Assembly: GCA_002841655.1 (NCBI GenBank)
Contig: PHAH01000048.1
Span: 1 to 6,579, forward strand
Direction: 5' to 3'
Origin: Candidatus Falkowbacteria bacterium HGW-Falkowbacteria-2
Lineage (GTDB): Bacteria; Patescibacteriota; Patescibacteriia; Patescibacteriales; UBA12465
DNA length: 6,579 bases
Positions within the stretch are counted from its first letter, which is position 1. Every line of letters starts with the position of its first letter. Both the position numbers and the translations under genes were made by a program. The notes beneath the pieces were generated by a model. That model did not search any database, was not told where the DNA came from, and saw only the letters and a program-made list of their open reading frames with translations. Shown piece by piece: positions 1 to 6,449 of this stretch.

Positions 1-1744
1 TCACCTGATGAGGTTTAAATTCAACGATGCGCCCATCATCATGATGAATCTCCTGCACGATATATGGTTTCATCAAGATGCCTTGATTAGCGAGTGCCTG
101 ATAAGACATTACCATCTGTAAGGGGGTCACTGCGATTCCCTGTCCGAACGATGCGGTTGCGGCATCAATTTCCTTCACCTTGTTCTTTAATAGGTTTTCA
201 ATATGACCCTGGCTTTCCGAGCCAAGCTCGACGCCCGTTTTTTCACCAAAACCAAAATTAATGACATACTCCGAAAAAGTCTTAGGACCAATTTGTTTCA
301 TTGCGAAAATTGCCCCGGTATTCAGTGACATTTCTAAAACAGTGTTCATATCGACAATGCCATGCGCACCCTTAGTGCTAAAATCTGAATTACTAATCGG
401 CTTATGCCAGCCTGTAATCATAATTGACCCTTCATCCTTATACGTCGTACTAGGAGAAACCTTTCCTTGATCGATTGCGGCTGCCATCGTGATGACCTTG
501 AACACCGAACCTGGCTCATATTGATATAGGATTGCTGGATTATTGAAAGATTCGAGATTAGTTACATTCCGGTAATCATTGGGGTTAAATGTCGGTACTG
601 AACACATCGCTAAGATCGCGCCTGTTTTGGCGTTCACGGCAATAACAGTGCCGCCCTCAGCCTTGTGCTTCTTTACCGCTGCCTCCAAAGCATCACAAGC
701 TTGAAACTGAGCGCCGCGATCCATTGTTAGCACTAAATCACTTCCAGCCTCCGGGCGAACGTACTCGCGGTCGTTAACGATGAGTGTATTACTAACACCC
801 TTTTCTCCTTTGAGGTATCCCGACTTCCCCGCAAGTTCTTCGTCAAAGAATTCTTCGAGACCATATCTTCCTTTACCTTCGTCATCAATATAACTAACAA
901 AACCGATAATGTTAGCAGCGATACTATTTTCTGGATAGAAACGATAGCTTTTTAAATTAAACCCAATACCTTCGATTTTTAACTCACTACCATCTGCTTT
1001 AAATACTACCTTATTCAAACGTCGTTCAAGTTCTGAGGCTTGTATGGGTTTTTCTGGGGTGCTCGCTAGAGTAGCGTATATTGCCACTAACTCCTCATCG
1101 CTTAACTTTTCTTTTAGCGGCTCATAGGGATCCCCTGGCTTATCAACTCGTTTTAAATAGGTTTGTAGCAGGCTATCTTTTCTTTCCTTAATTAAGCGCT
1201 CAAGAGCTATTGCTTTCATTTCAACCCAATCCACTTCTTTTTTCTTCCTGTCAGCCAAATCTTCAGCCGCACGGATGCGTGCCGCCTTGTCCTCTTCGCT
1301 GTATTCCGAAGCTCTAATCGCATCAATTTCGCGCAATAGGCGATTCTGATCCTCTTTTTCCATTTCCTCCTTCAGCTGGTTCTCCAGCATAGGCTTATCA
1401 AAGTGTTCAAATAATTTGTCTGCCATTCCAGCCGGATCAACAATATCTTTCGGCACGGCGTATAAGGATGAAAAATCCTTATTAGTCGCTAATGGATATA
1501 ACTGTTGCGCCTGTCCGTTGGAGCGCTCATGTAAAAGAATGCGACCACGTTCGGGTTGCAAACGACTAGAAATCTGATGTTGACCACTAGCGAGAGCGGT
1601 AAACCAATCGCCCTGTGAGATTTGTAAATAATATAGACGATATACGATTGCACCTAACAATAAAAAAATAAGCGCCGCAAAGAGGCGCAAACGAGGGTTG
1701 GAATGGTTAAGTGGTTGTTTCGTCTGTCTGTAATCTCGCCACAT
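1..1744 (-). CDS. ftsI: Penicillin-binding protein 2 / FtsI-type peptidoglycan D,D-transpeptidase (partial, C-terminus off the left edge)
   Basis: This is a class B penicillin-binding protein that cross-links septal peptidoglycan outside the membrane. The first 581 codons are present and the frame is open to the window edge. Seen: a short basic cytoplasmic N-terminus, one membrane segment at about residues 20-40, a dimerisation-domain motif PERGRIL (64-70), GRYGLEEFFDEELAG (292-306), the catalytic SVFK tetrad (S413, K416) in a PGSVFK context, and SLN (473-475). The third motif, KTG, would lie further left, outside the window. Residues about 118-198 are very rich in K, E, D and R and look like a long helix or coiled coil; this inserts before a DPYEPLKEKL segment (205-214) and is longer than in typical PBP2 proteins. 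The ATG at 1744 is 14 nt after the ftsL-like stop, with no clear Shine-Dalgarno. Its place after mraZ-rsmH-ftsL supports FtsI over an elongation PBP2. Confidence 0.93.
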   Translation of the reverse strand, partial: MWRDYRQTKQPLNHSNPRLRLFAALIFLLLGAIVYRLYYLQISQGDWFTALASGQHQISSRLQPERGRILLHERSNGQAQQLYPLATNKDFSSLYAVPKDIVDPAGMADKLFEHFDKPMLENQLKEEMEKEDQNRLLREIDAIRASEYSEEDKAARIRAAEDLADRKKKEVDWVEMKAIALERLIKERKDSLLQTYLKRVDKPGDPYEPLKEKLSDEELVAIYATLASTPEKPIQASELERRLNKVVFKADGSELKIEGIGFNLKSYRFYPENSIAANIIGFVSYIDDEGKGRYGLEEFFDEELAGKSGYLKGEKGVSNTLIVNDREYVRPEAGSDLVLTMDRGAQFQACDALEAAVKKHKAEGGTVIAVNAKTGAILAMCSVPTFNPNDYRNVTNLESFNNPAILYQYEPGSVFKVITMAAAIDQGKVSPSTTYKDEGSIMITGWHKPISNSDFSTKGAHGIVDMNTVLEMSLNTGAIFAMKQIGPKTFSEYVINFGFGEKTGVELGSESQGHIENLLKNKVKEIDAATASFGQGIAVTPLQMVMSYQALANQGILMKPYIVQEIHHDDGRIVEFKPHQV

Positions 1745-1758
1745 ATCTTGAAAACTGC

Positions 1759-2091
1759 TTATTTCTTAGCAACGATTGGCGTTTGAGGAATGAAATAAGC
1801 AACATCCTCGACTTGGACCATGTTAAGGCCCTGCAAGCGCGGTGAGAGGACGGCATAAGATTGCAATGTCAAAGCTTTCGCCTGTAAGTCCTGATTCTCT
1901 TGGGCGAGCATGTTTACCTGGCTCTTTAAATCCTTCAATGCAAACCCCTTAACAATCAAGTCGTTCATTCCCACGAGATAGATGACACCGAAAACAACGC
2001 AAGAGACGCTTAGGAAAACGCTTGCTGCCTTCCACGGAAAGGAGGAAGCCGTTTGTCTTTGCTTTTTAATTTGTCGTGAATGGATCATCAT
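1759..2091 (-). CDS. ftsL: FtsL/DivIC-like septum protein (bitopic, coiled coil)
   Basis: This is a 110-residue protein with the layout of FtsL/DivIC division proteins. It has a basic cytoplasmic tail (residues 1-21, RQIKKQRQ), one hydrophobic membrane segment (about 22-41), then an extracytoplasmic stretch with leucine/valine heptad spacing (about 50-78, including LKDLKSQVNMLAQENQDLQ) and a short C-terminal part with GLNMVQVEDVAYFIP. FtsL proteins diverge too much to name on sequence alone. The call rests on topology, length and position between rsmH and ftsI, where ftsL sits in most dcw clusters. In known systems FtsL pairs with FtsB/DivIC and helps activate the FtsW-FtsI synthase; that role is inferred here. 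Translation may start at M1 (2091) or M2 (2088), since an in-frame stop blocks more upstream ATGs. No Shine-Dalgarno is evident. It lies 46 nt after rsmH and 14 nt before the transpeptidase gene. Confidence 0.72.
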   Translation of the reverse strand: MMIHSRQIKKQRQTASSFPWKAASVFLSVSCVVFGVIYLVGMNDLIVKGFALKDLKSQVNMLAQENQDLQAKALTLQSYAVLSPRLQGLNMVQVEDVAYFIPQTPIVAKK

Positions 2092-2137
2092 ATAATTACT
2101 TTTTAGCCCTTCAGTTGGGCAATATACTCATTGAAAA

Positions 2138-3079
2138 TTATCGAATCTTTTCTGCTCCGCGCAGCTTGGCACTACGGGCTCGAGGATTATTCTCAGTCTC
2201 TTCAGAGGCAGGAATAAGCGGCTTCTTGGTCAAGGGCTTGATTGAAGCTAGATGACCGCAGACACAAACAGGGGCAGTTGAGGGGCAGATACAATCAGTA
2301 CTTTCATGCTTCATCCATTGTTTAACGATGCGGTCTTCACCGCTATGGAAGGAAACAACAGCGATGCGCCCACCAATCTTCAATATTTCTAAGGAATCAT
2401 GTAAGGCGGTGCGCAGACTGCCGAGTTCATCATTAGTCGCAAGACGTAAAGCTTGGAAGGCTTTAGTCGCTGGATGAATACCGGTTGTCTTATAGCGAGG
2501 GGGTGTAATTTTTAATATAATATCGACTAAATCTTTGGTGGTACGTAATGGTTTTACTTTACGACTAGTGATTATCTCTTTTGCCAACTTATAAGCTTGA
2601 GGCTCTTCTCCGAGCTCGCGGAAGATGGAGGTAAGGTCAGACAAGGAAGATGAATTTAGTAAGTGTTGAGTGCTTTGAGCTTCACCGGCACCGAAGGCCA
2701 TATCGAGTGGTCGTTCTCCCTGGAAGGAGAAACCACGAGTCTCGTCTGCCAACTGCGCCGAGGACAAACCAAGATCAAAGACGATTCCATCAGCCTGTCC
2801 CGCTAAATGCTCAGCAACAACTGAAGCTACATTTTTGAAATTCTCATGAACGAGAGTAACATTTTTTACTCCTTTTTCTTCAAGTAAGGCAGTTGCATTG
2901 GCGATTGCCATTTGATCAGCGTCGAGTGAAATCACTCTGCCCTTCTGACCAACTGCTGCACTAATTGCTGACGTATAGCCAGCCCCGCCTAGTGTGCAGT
3001 CAATAATTGTTTGACCCGGCTTTGGATTCAGGAGTGAAAGTACCTCCGGCAGCATTACCGGTATATGTTCATAGGACAT
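2138..3079 (-). CDS. rsmH: 16S rRNA (cytosine(1402)-N4)-methyltransferase RsmH (MraW)
   Basis: RsmH uses S-adenosylmethionine to methylate N4 of C1402 in the decoding centre of 16S rRNA. The 313-residue length is normal. Motifs in order: HIPVMLPEV (5-13), the SAM-binding DCTLGGAGYTSAI (27-39), acidic LDAD (52-55), FDLGLSSAQL (101-110), GFSF (116-119) and RPLDM (123-127). Next come HPATKAFQALRLATNDE (202-218), VVSFHSGEDRIVK (241-253) and the C-terminal NPRARSAKLR signature (298-307). HSGEDR replaces the commoner HSLEDR. Near the C-terminus four cysteines (C263, C265, C272, C274) form a CxC-x6-CxC pattern that could bind a metal; E. coli RsmH is not known for such a cluster. The start is 2 nt after the mraZ stop and is preceded by AGGA at an 8-nt spacing, the clearest ribosome-binding site in the window. 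Co-transcription with mraZ is near certain. Confidence 0.97.
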   Translation of the reverse strand: MSYEHIPVMLPEVLSLLNPKPGQTIIDCTLGGAGYTSAISAAVGQKGRVISLDADQMAIANATALLEEKGVKNVTLVHENFKNVASVVAEHLAGQADGIVFDLGLSSAQLADETRGFSFQGERPLDMAFGAGEAQSTQHLLNSSSLSDLTSIFRELGEEPQAYKLAKEIITSRKVKPLRTTKDLVDIILKITPPRYKTTGIHPATKAFQALRLATNDELGSLRTALHDSLEILKIGGRIAVVSFHSGEDRIVKQWMKHESTDCICPSTAPVCVCGHLASIKPLTKKPLIPASEETENNPRARSAKLRGAEKIR

Positions 3080-3081
3080 AC

Positions 3082-3513
3082 TTAGATTCCTAAGTCACCT
3101 AATGTCTCAGCGATGCTATTGCTATTCTGCTCGGCCGCTTGTTTATAATTATTCCAAGCTTCTTCATCCCAGATTTCTAAGTGATTATATAGGCCAGCAA
3201 TAATAACTCCCTTCTTCAATCCAGAAAACTTACGCAAATAATCTGGCAAAGTGATGCGTCCCTGATTATCGAAATCAACCGCCATCGCACCAGCTAGCAT
3301 GTGACGAGAGAAGGCACGGGCATTAGTCTGACTTATCGGTAAAGCGGCAAACTTCTGAGCAATCGTTTCAAATTGTTCTTTAGCGTATAAAAATAAACAG
3401 CCGTCCAATCCCTTGGTAACGACTGCGCCCTTCTTTAAAATCGCACGAAACTTTGCCGGAATCGCAATGCGACCCTTGTCATCGAGATTATGATTGTATT
3501 CGCCGATAAACAT
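3082..3513 (-). CDS. mraZ: MraZ transcriptional regulator of the dcw cluster
   Basis: MraZ is a DNA-binding regulator with two AbrB-like (SpoVT/AbrB) half-domains that assembles as a ring and controls the division/cell-wall operon it heads. Both signature loops are visible: DDKGRIAIPAKFR (residues 11-23) and DNQGRITLPDYLRKF (82-96), each with the conserved D-x3-R. I chose the ATG at 3513 because the protein then begins MFIGEYNHNLDDKGR, the family's usual N-terminus, and is 143 residues, the length of Bacillus MraZ. The frame is open to an ATG at 3558, adding 15 residues (MVNDLVDTLSTVTRI) unlike the family. That start has GGGGA just upstream, but those bases also belong to the putative operator. 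No Shine-Dalgarno precedes 3513, as for most genes here. It is first in its transcription unit, directly downstream of a strong promoter. Confidence 0.95.
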   Translation of the reverse strand: MFIGEYNHNLDDKGRIAIPAKFRAILKKGAVVTKGLDGCLFLYAKEQFETIAQKFAALPISQTNARAFSRHMLAGAMAVDFDNQGRITLPDYLRKFSGLKKGVIIAGLYNHLEIWDEEAWNNYKQAAEQNSNSIAETLGDLGI

Positions 3514-3548
3514 AATGCGTGTGACGGTGGATAAAGTGTCGACAAGGT

Positions 3549-3578
3549 CATTCACCATTGTTCCCCACTTTTCACCTT
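3549..3578 (-). promoter_or_regulatory. Putative MraZ operator: three 10-bp direct repeats
   Basis: On the minus strand three adjacent decamers read aaggtgaaaa (3578-3569), gtggggaaca (3568-3559) and atggtgaatg (3558-3549). They share the pattern W-GG-K-G-A-A at the same register. E. coli MraZ is known to bind three TGGGN repeats spaced by 5 nt, also a 10-bp period, between the mraZ promoter and gene. The same position, number and period here suggest an autoregulatory site. The repeats lie just downstream of the predicted transcription start and cover the alternative mraZ start at 3558. The individual repeats are imperfect, so binding is inferred. Confidence 0.6.
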
Positions 3579-3587
3579 AATGCTTTA

Positions 3588-3616
3588 ATTATACACCACA
3601 ATGACCCTTTGGTCAA
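3588..3616 (-). promoter_or_regulatory. Predicted sigma70-type promoter of the mraZ-rsmH-ftsL-ftsI unit
   Basis: On the minus strand TTGACC (3616-3611) is followed after exactly 17 nt by a perfect TATAAT (3593-3588). That is a near-consensus housekeeping promoter with ideal spacing. Transcription should start near 3581-3582, giving a leader of about 70 nt to the mraZ start at 3513, or about 24 nt to the alternative start at 3558. It lies just after the terminator of the preceding operon, so the dcw genes have their own promoter. The DNA upstream of the -35 is A/T-rich. Confidence 0.85.
3602..3615. promoter_or_regulatory. Inverted repeat TGACC-N4-GGTCA overlapping the -35 element
   Basis: The plus strand reads TGACC (3602-3606), four bases CTTT, then GGTCA (3611-3615), a perfect 5-bp inverted repeat. 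One arm covers most of the -35 hexamer of the mraZ promoter, so a dimeric regulator bound here would block RNA polymerase. The arms are short and chance occurrence is quite possible; no known regulator is assigned. Confidence 0.3.
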
Positions 3617-3649
3617 CACAAAATAGCACTAAAAATACAGGGAAATATT

Positions 3650-3682
3650 AAAAAAAGACCATTTTTTGACAAAATGATCTTT
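3650..3682 (-). terminator. Intrinsic terminator of the cysS-dus-tsaB operon
   Basis: On the minus strand AAAGATCATTTT (3682-3671) pairs with AAAATGGTCTTT (3665-3654) across a 5-nt loop. The stem is 12 bp with a single U-G wobble. A run of T residues follows (TTTTTTT in total, 3656-3650, of which the first three close the stem). It begins 23 nt after the tsaB stop codon and ends about 34 nt before the -35 of mraZ, separating the two transcription units. The stem is A/T-rich, so efficiency is uncertain, but the geometry is convincing. Confidence 0.85.
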
Positions 3683-3705
3683 CGTTAGTAAAAAATGTTC
3701 AAAAG

Positions 3706-4089
3706 TTATCCCCAGCTTCGTTTCTTGGGTACGCCGATATTTGGCTCACTTTGATAGCGTGGCTTTACAACTTCACCGCCTTTAAATTTATATACATCGC
3801 TCCCAGACATCGCTTCAATTGGAATGCGCAAAGCATAAGCTAATGCGTTAGCGGTTAAGACCCCAATACGCAAAGAGGTAAAACTACCACCCTCATCATT
3901 CACGCGAATAAGTTTTATTTTTTTCCAGGTTATTTGCTCACGCTTAAAAAGCGCCTCAATTGTCGGAAGTAATTTTTCCGCCTGACTGCGTTCTGCTTTT
4001 ATTTTTTTTACCACCTTCTTCCCTTTTCCCTCCAGTGAAACTTGAATATAGGGATCGAGGCCGGTATCAATCGTTAAGACCATAATCAT
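3706..4089 (-). CDS. tsaB: Compact TsaB-like protein (tRNA t6A37 biosynthesis)
   Basis: TsaB partners TsaD and TsaE in making N6-threonylcarbamoyladenosine at position 37 of ANN-decoding tRNAs. This 127-residue protein matches the N-terminal half of the family: LTIDTG (5-10), QAEKLLPTIEALF (36-48, in the place of the usual HSExLLP) and NDEGGSFTSLRIGVLTANALAYAL (64-87), which corresponds to the GPGSFTGLRIG hallmark with changes. E. coli TsaB is 231 residues; here the second subdomain is missing and the protein ends in a basic tail, VVKPRYQSEPNIGVPKKRSWG region (107-127), whose P-x-Y recalls the TsaB C-terminus. The ORF ends cleanly at TAA before a terminator, so it looks like a naturally short protein and not a frameshift. 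A TAA directly precedes the ATG at 4089, so the start is 4089 or 4083. It overlaps the dus 3' end by 23 nt, implying translational coupling. Confidence 0.78.
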   Translation of the reverse strand: MIMVLTIDTGLDPYIQVSLEGKGKKVVKKIKAERSQAEKLLPTIEALFKREQITWKKIKLIRVNDEGGSFTSLRIGVLTANALAYALRIPIEAMSGSDVYKFKGGEVVKPRYQSEPNIGVPKKRSWG

Positions 4090-5038
4090 TTAATATATTT
4101 ATAACATCCTCCATACTCGATACTTGTACTAAGCGACTGCGCAAGCGACTAGCACCCGGTAATCCTTGGACGCTCCAGCAAGCTTGTTTGCGCCACTCAA
4201 CTAAGGCGCCCTCGCCTTTAAGCTCACTCACTAGTTTAGCATGGCGATATAATAAAGAAACAATTTCTGATTGGCCGTAGGCAATATCTCTGTTATCTTT
4301 GATTTCTTCAAAAAGCCAAGGTCTCGCTAAAGCGCCCCGACCTAAACCAAGTCCATCAGCTTCACTCACCTCTAAGGCGCGCTTGGCTGTTTCGCGGTCA
4401 TTTAGACCACCGTTAATTAATATAACACCATGAAAGTGGGGGCGTGCGCTGTTCACAATTGCATAATCAGGATCACCGACAAAACCCTGACTCAAGGTAC
4501 GTCCATGAATCATCAAGGCGGAGACTTTAAGATCAGAAACATTTTTTAAAAAAGTAACCGCATCTACTTCTCCAGACTTAGCCCTAATCTTGACCGAGAC
4601 TGGTAAATTCGTATTGGCCAACGTGGCCTCAATAACCGAACGCGCACGAGTCAGATTGCGCATCAAATCAGCGCCAGCTCCCTGTTTCAAAACCTTGCCT
4701 ACCGGACATCCAAAATTAATATCAATACCGTGCGGTTTAATCTTCTGGGTAATAATCCGTGCAGCAACGGCGAAGTGATCAGGATTAGAGCCAAATAGCT
4801 GCACGACGTATTTACTCTCTTTCGCTTCATTCCATTTCAGTAACCGCAAAGTTTCGTTGTCATCGTTCTCTCTGTGAAAATATAAAGCGGTAGCTGATGC
4901 CATTTCACTATAAACAACATCCGCCCCGTAAGCGGAGCAAATTTGTCGGAAAGGTTCATCGGTGAAACCTGCCATGGGGGCAAGCGCCAGAATCGGCTTT
5001 CCACTCTTTTTTAGTTTCTCCCAGAAGTTATTCTTCAT
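4067..5038 (-). CDS. dus: tRNA-dihydrouridine synthase (DusB-type)
   Basis: This flavoenzyme uses NADPH and FMN to reduce specific uridines in tRNA to dihydrouridine. The 323-residue length is typical. Seen in order: the N-terminal FMN-barrel motif LALAPMAGFTDEPFR (17-31), then VVQLFGSNP (78-86) and DINFGCPVGKVLKQGAGADLM (106-126), with C111 in the place of the catalytic cysteine. Later come VKIR (149-152), the HGRT motif (178-181), the NGG turn (209-211) and the phosphate-binding GLGRGALARPWLF (231-243). A helical C-terminal domain follows (about 250-323). The DINFGCP and GLGRGAL motifs fit the DusB-like branch, but the exact target uridine cannot be told from this. Its ATG overlaps the cysS TGA as ATGA, and its 3' end overlaps the tsaB-like gene, so all three are probably translated together from one mRNA. 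TGA is the stop codon here too. Confidence 0.96.
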   Translation of the reverse strand: MKNNFWEKLKKSGKPILALAPMAGFTDEPFRQICSAYGADVVYSEMASATALYFHRENDDNETLRLLKWNEAKESKYVVQLFGSNPDHFAVAARIITQKIKPHGIDINFGCPVGKVLKQGAGADLMRNLTRARSVIEATLANTNLPVSVKIRAKSGEVDAVTFLKNVSDLKVSALMIHGRTLSQGFVGDPDYAIVNSARPHFHGVILINGGLNDRETAKRALEVSEADGLGLGRGALARPWLFEEIKDNRDIAYGQSEIVSLLYRHAKLVSELKGEGALVEWRKQACWSVQGLPGASRLRSRLVQVSSMEDVINILNDYGLND

Positions 5039-6444
5039 TTATTTTCTAATTCAACCTGTTGTCCCTCGGGGCCATCGGTCAGGGTATAACCGAGTTTAGT
5101 AATTTCTGCTCTTAGAGTATCGGCCTTCTCCCAGTCTTTTTCTTGTCTTGCTTTTTGACGAGCTGCCAGCAGGCTTTTTACATCTTCCGGTAACTCCAGC
5201 TTTTGTGCCGTCTCTTCAAAACGACTTATGGCTGACGCAAGATTAAGTCCTAAAACACGATCGAAATCCAAAGCCGCTCCCAACTTTGCTGGCAGTGGCA
5301 TTTCCGACTTCAATATCTTAAATAAAATCGCAAGAGCTTGGGGCATATTTAAATCATCATTAATCGCTGCCAGAAACTCGTCCTTCGCGCCATTACCTCC
5401 TTCGCCGATATCAGAACCAAGCGCTGCAATTTGTCGATACAGCGAATTCAAGCCTTGTTCGGCTTGTCGTAAGCTGTTCTCGCTATAATCCATTGGCTTA
5501 CGATAATGAACTTGTAAAGCAGCGTAACGGAAAGCGAGCGGATTGATGTCTTTTTTCACCAGGGCATTTGCCACGGTCAGATAATTATTCTCACTCTTTG
5601 CCATCTTCTTCCCGCCCGCGATATTCAAAAAAGCTCCATGCAACCAATAATTGAAAAATTTCTCTCCAGTCGCCGCCTCACTCTGCGCAATTTCATTAGT
5701 ATGATGAACATTAATGTGGTCTATGCCGCCGCAATGAATATCTCTTTGTCCTCCCAGAAACTTTAAACTCATTGCCGAACACTCAAGGTGCCAACCAGGA
5801 AAACCGACACCCCATGGTGACTCCCACTCCATCTGTCTTTTTGCATCAGCAGGTGAAAACTTCCACAATGAGAAGTCAGTCGGATTTTTCTTTTCTGGAT
5901 TCTTTTCTACCCGTGCGCCCTCTTTCAGTTCTTCAAGGGGCAGATGGCTTAAGCGGTTATAATCAGGAAATTTTGACGTGTCAAAATAGATGCCGTCTGA
6001 GGTTTTATAGGTAAAGCCCTTCTCTTCTAACTGTTTAACCAGCTCTATCTGTTCAGTAATATTATCAGTTGCACGACAATAGATATCTGGCGTAATCATG
6101 TTGAGTAGACCCATGTCTTCTTTGAAAGCGTCAGTATAATAAGCGGCAACATCCCAGGCGCTACGTCCCTCACGAGCGGATCCTTTTTCCATCTTGTCTT
6201 CTCCCATATCCCCGTCACCACTAAGATGCCCTACATCAGTAATATTCATTACCCGCTTCACAGAATAGTGGTTATAGGCAAGCGTGCGCACTAAAAAATC
6301 TTGAAACAAGAAGGTGCGAAGATTCCCCAGATGGGCGTAATTATATACAGTCGGTCCGCAAGTATATATGCCAACTTCGCCGGCCTTAATCGGATCAAAC
6401 TTTTCTTTCTTCAAATTAAGTGTGTTGTATAAAAATAATTCCAT
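5035..6444 (-). CDS. cysS: Cysteinyl-tRNA synthetase
   Basis: This class I aminoacyl-tRNA synthetase charges tRNA-Cys with cysteine in the cytoplasm. The 469 residues match the usual length (E. coli, 461). Seen: the N-terminal YTCGPTVYNYAHLGNLRTF (27-45) with zinc ligand C29 and the HIGH-equivalent HLGN (38-41), NITDVGHLSGDGDMGEDKM (67-85), and PTDFSLWK (188-195). GFPGWHLECSAMS (214-226) supplies C222. GGIDHINVHHTNEIAQSEA (239-257) supplies H247 and E251, by comparison with the E. coli C28/C209/H234/E238 zinc site. The KMSKS loop is KMAKS (280-284). A DALR-type helical region and a C-terminal part with QEKDWEKADTLRAEITKLGY (435-454) follow. The start is 5 nt after the preceding ORF; only a weak GGA lies upstream. 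It overlaps dus by ATGA. The operon promoter must lie beyond the right edge. Confidence 0.98.
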   Translation of the reverse strand: MELFLYNTLNLKKEKFDPIKAGEVGIYTCGPTVYNYAHLGNLRTFLFQDFLVRTLAYNHYSVKRVMNITDVGHLSGDGDMGEDKMEKGSAREGRSAWDVAAYYTDAFKEDMGLLNMITPDIYCRATDNITEQIELVKQLEEKGFTYKTSDGIYFDTSKFPDYNRLSHLPLEELKEGARVEKNPEKKNPTDFSLWKFSPADAKRQMEWESPWGVGFPGWHLECSAMSLKFLGGQRDIHCGGIDHINVHHTNEIAQSEAATGEKFFNYWLHGAFLNIAGGKKMAKSENNYLTVANALVKKDINPLAFRYAALQVHYRKPMDYSENSLRQAEQGLNSLYRQIAALGSDIGEGGNGAKDEFLAAINDDLNMPQALAILFKILKSEMPLPAKLGAALDFDRVLGLNLASAISRFEETAQKLELPEDVKSLLAARQKARQEKDWEKADTLRAEITKLGYTLTDGPEGQQVELENK

Positions 6445-6449
6445 AAAGT

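Noticed and set aside
261..470. Plus-strand 69-residue ORF
   Set aside because: It lies wholly inside the transpeptidase domain of ftsI on the other strand, covering the codons between SVFK and the SLN region, and has no ribosome-binding site or family resemblance.
2111..2131. Six-codon minus-strand ORF (MSILPN) between rsmH and the ftsL-like gene
   Set aside because: It is too short, has no ribosome-binding site, and the 46-nt gap shows no hairpin or leader-peptide logic.
2650..2838. Plus-strand 62-residue ORF
   Set aside because: It is the antisense of the conserved RsmH core (FDLGLSS to RPLDM region); the composition is an artefact of that coding sequence.
4090..4115. GGAGG before the tsaB-like start as its Shine-Dalgarno
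   Set aside because: It lies about 18 nt from the ATG, too far for normal initiation, and is part of the dus coding sequence; translational coupling is the simpler explanation.
4590..4778. Plus-strand 62-residue ORF
   Set aside because: It is antisense to the catalytic region of dus, with no supporting signals.
5035..5038. Possible alternative genetic code (UGA as glycine) given a CPR-like context
   Set aside because: TGA is the functional stop of cysS and of dus, each at the expected protein length, so the standard bacterial code applies.
5228..6014. Two plus-strand ORFs (5228-5488 and 5772-6014)
   Set aside because: Both lie antisense to well-conserved parts of cysS and show no promoter, ribosome-binding site or recognisable domain.
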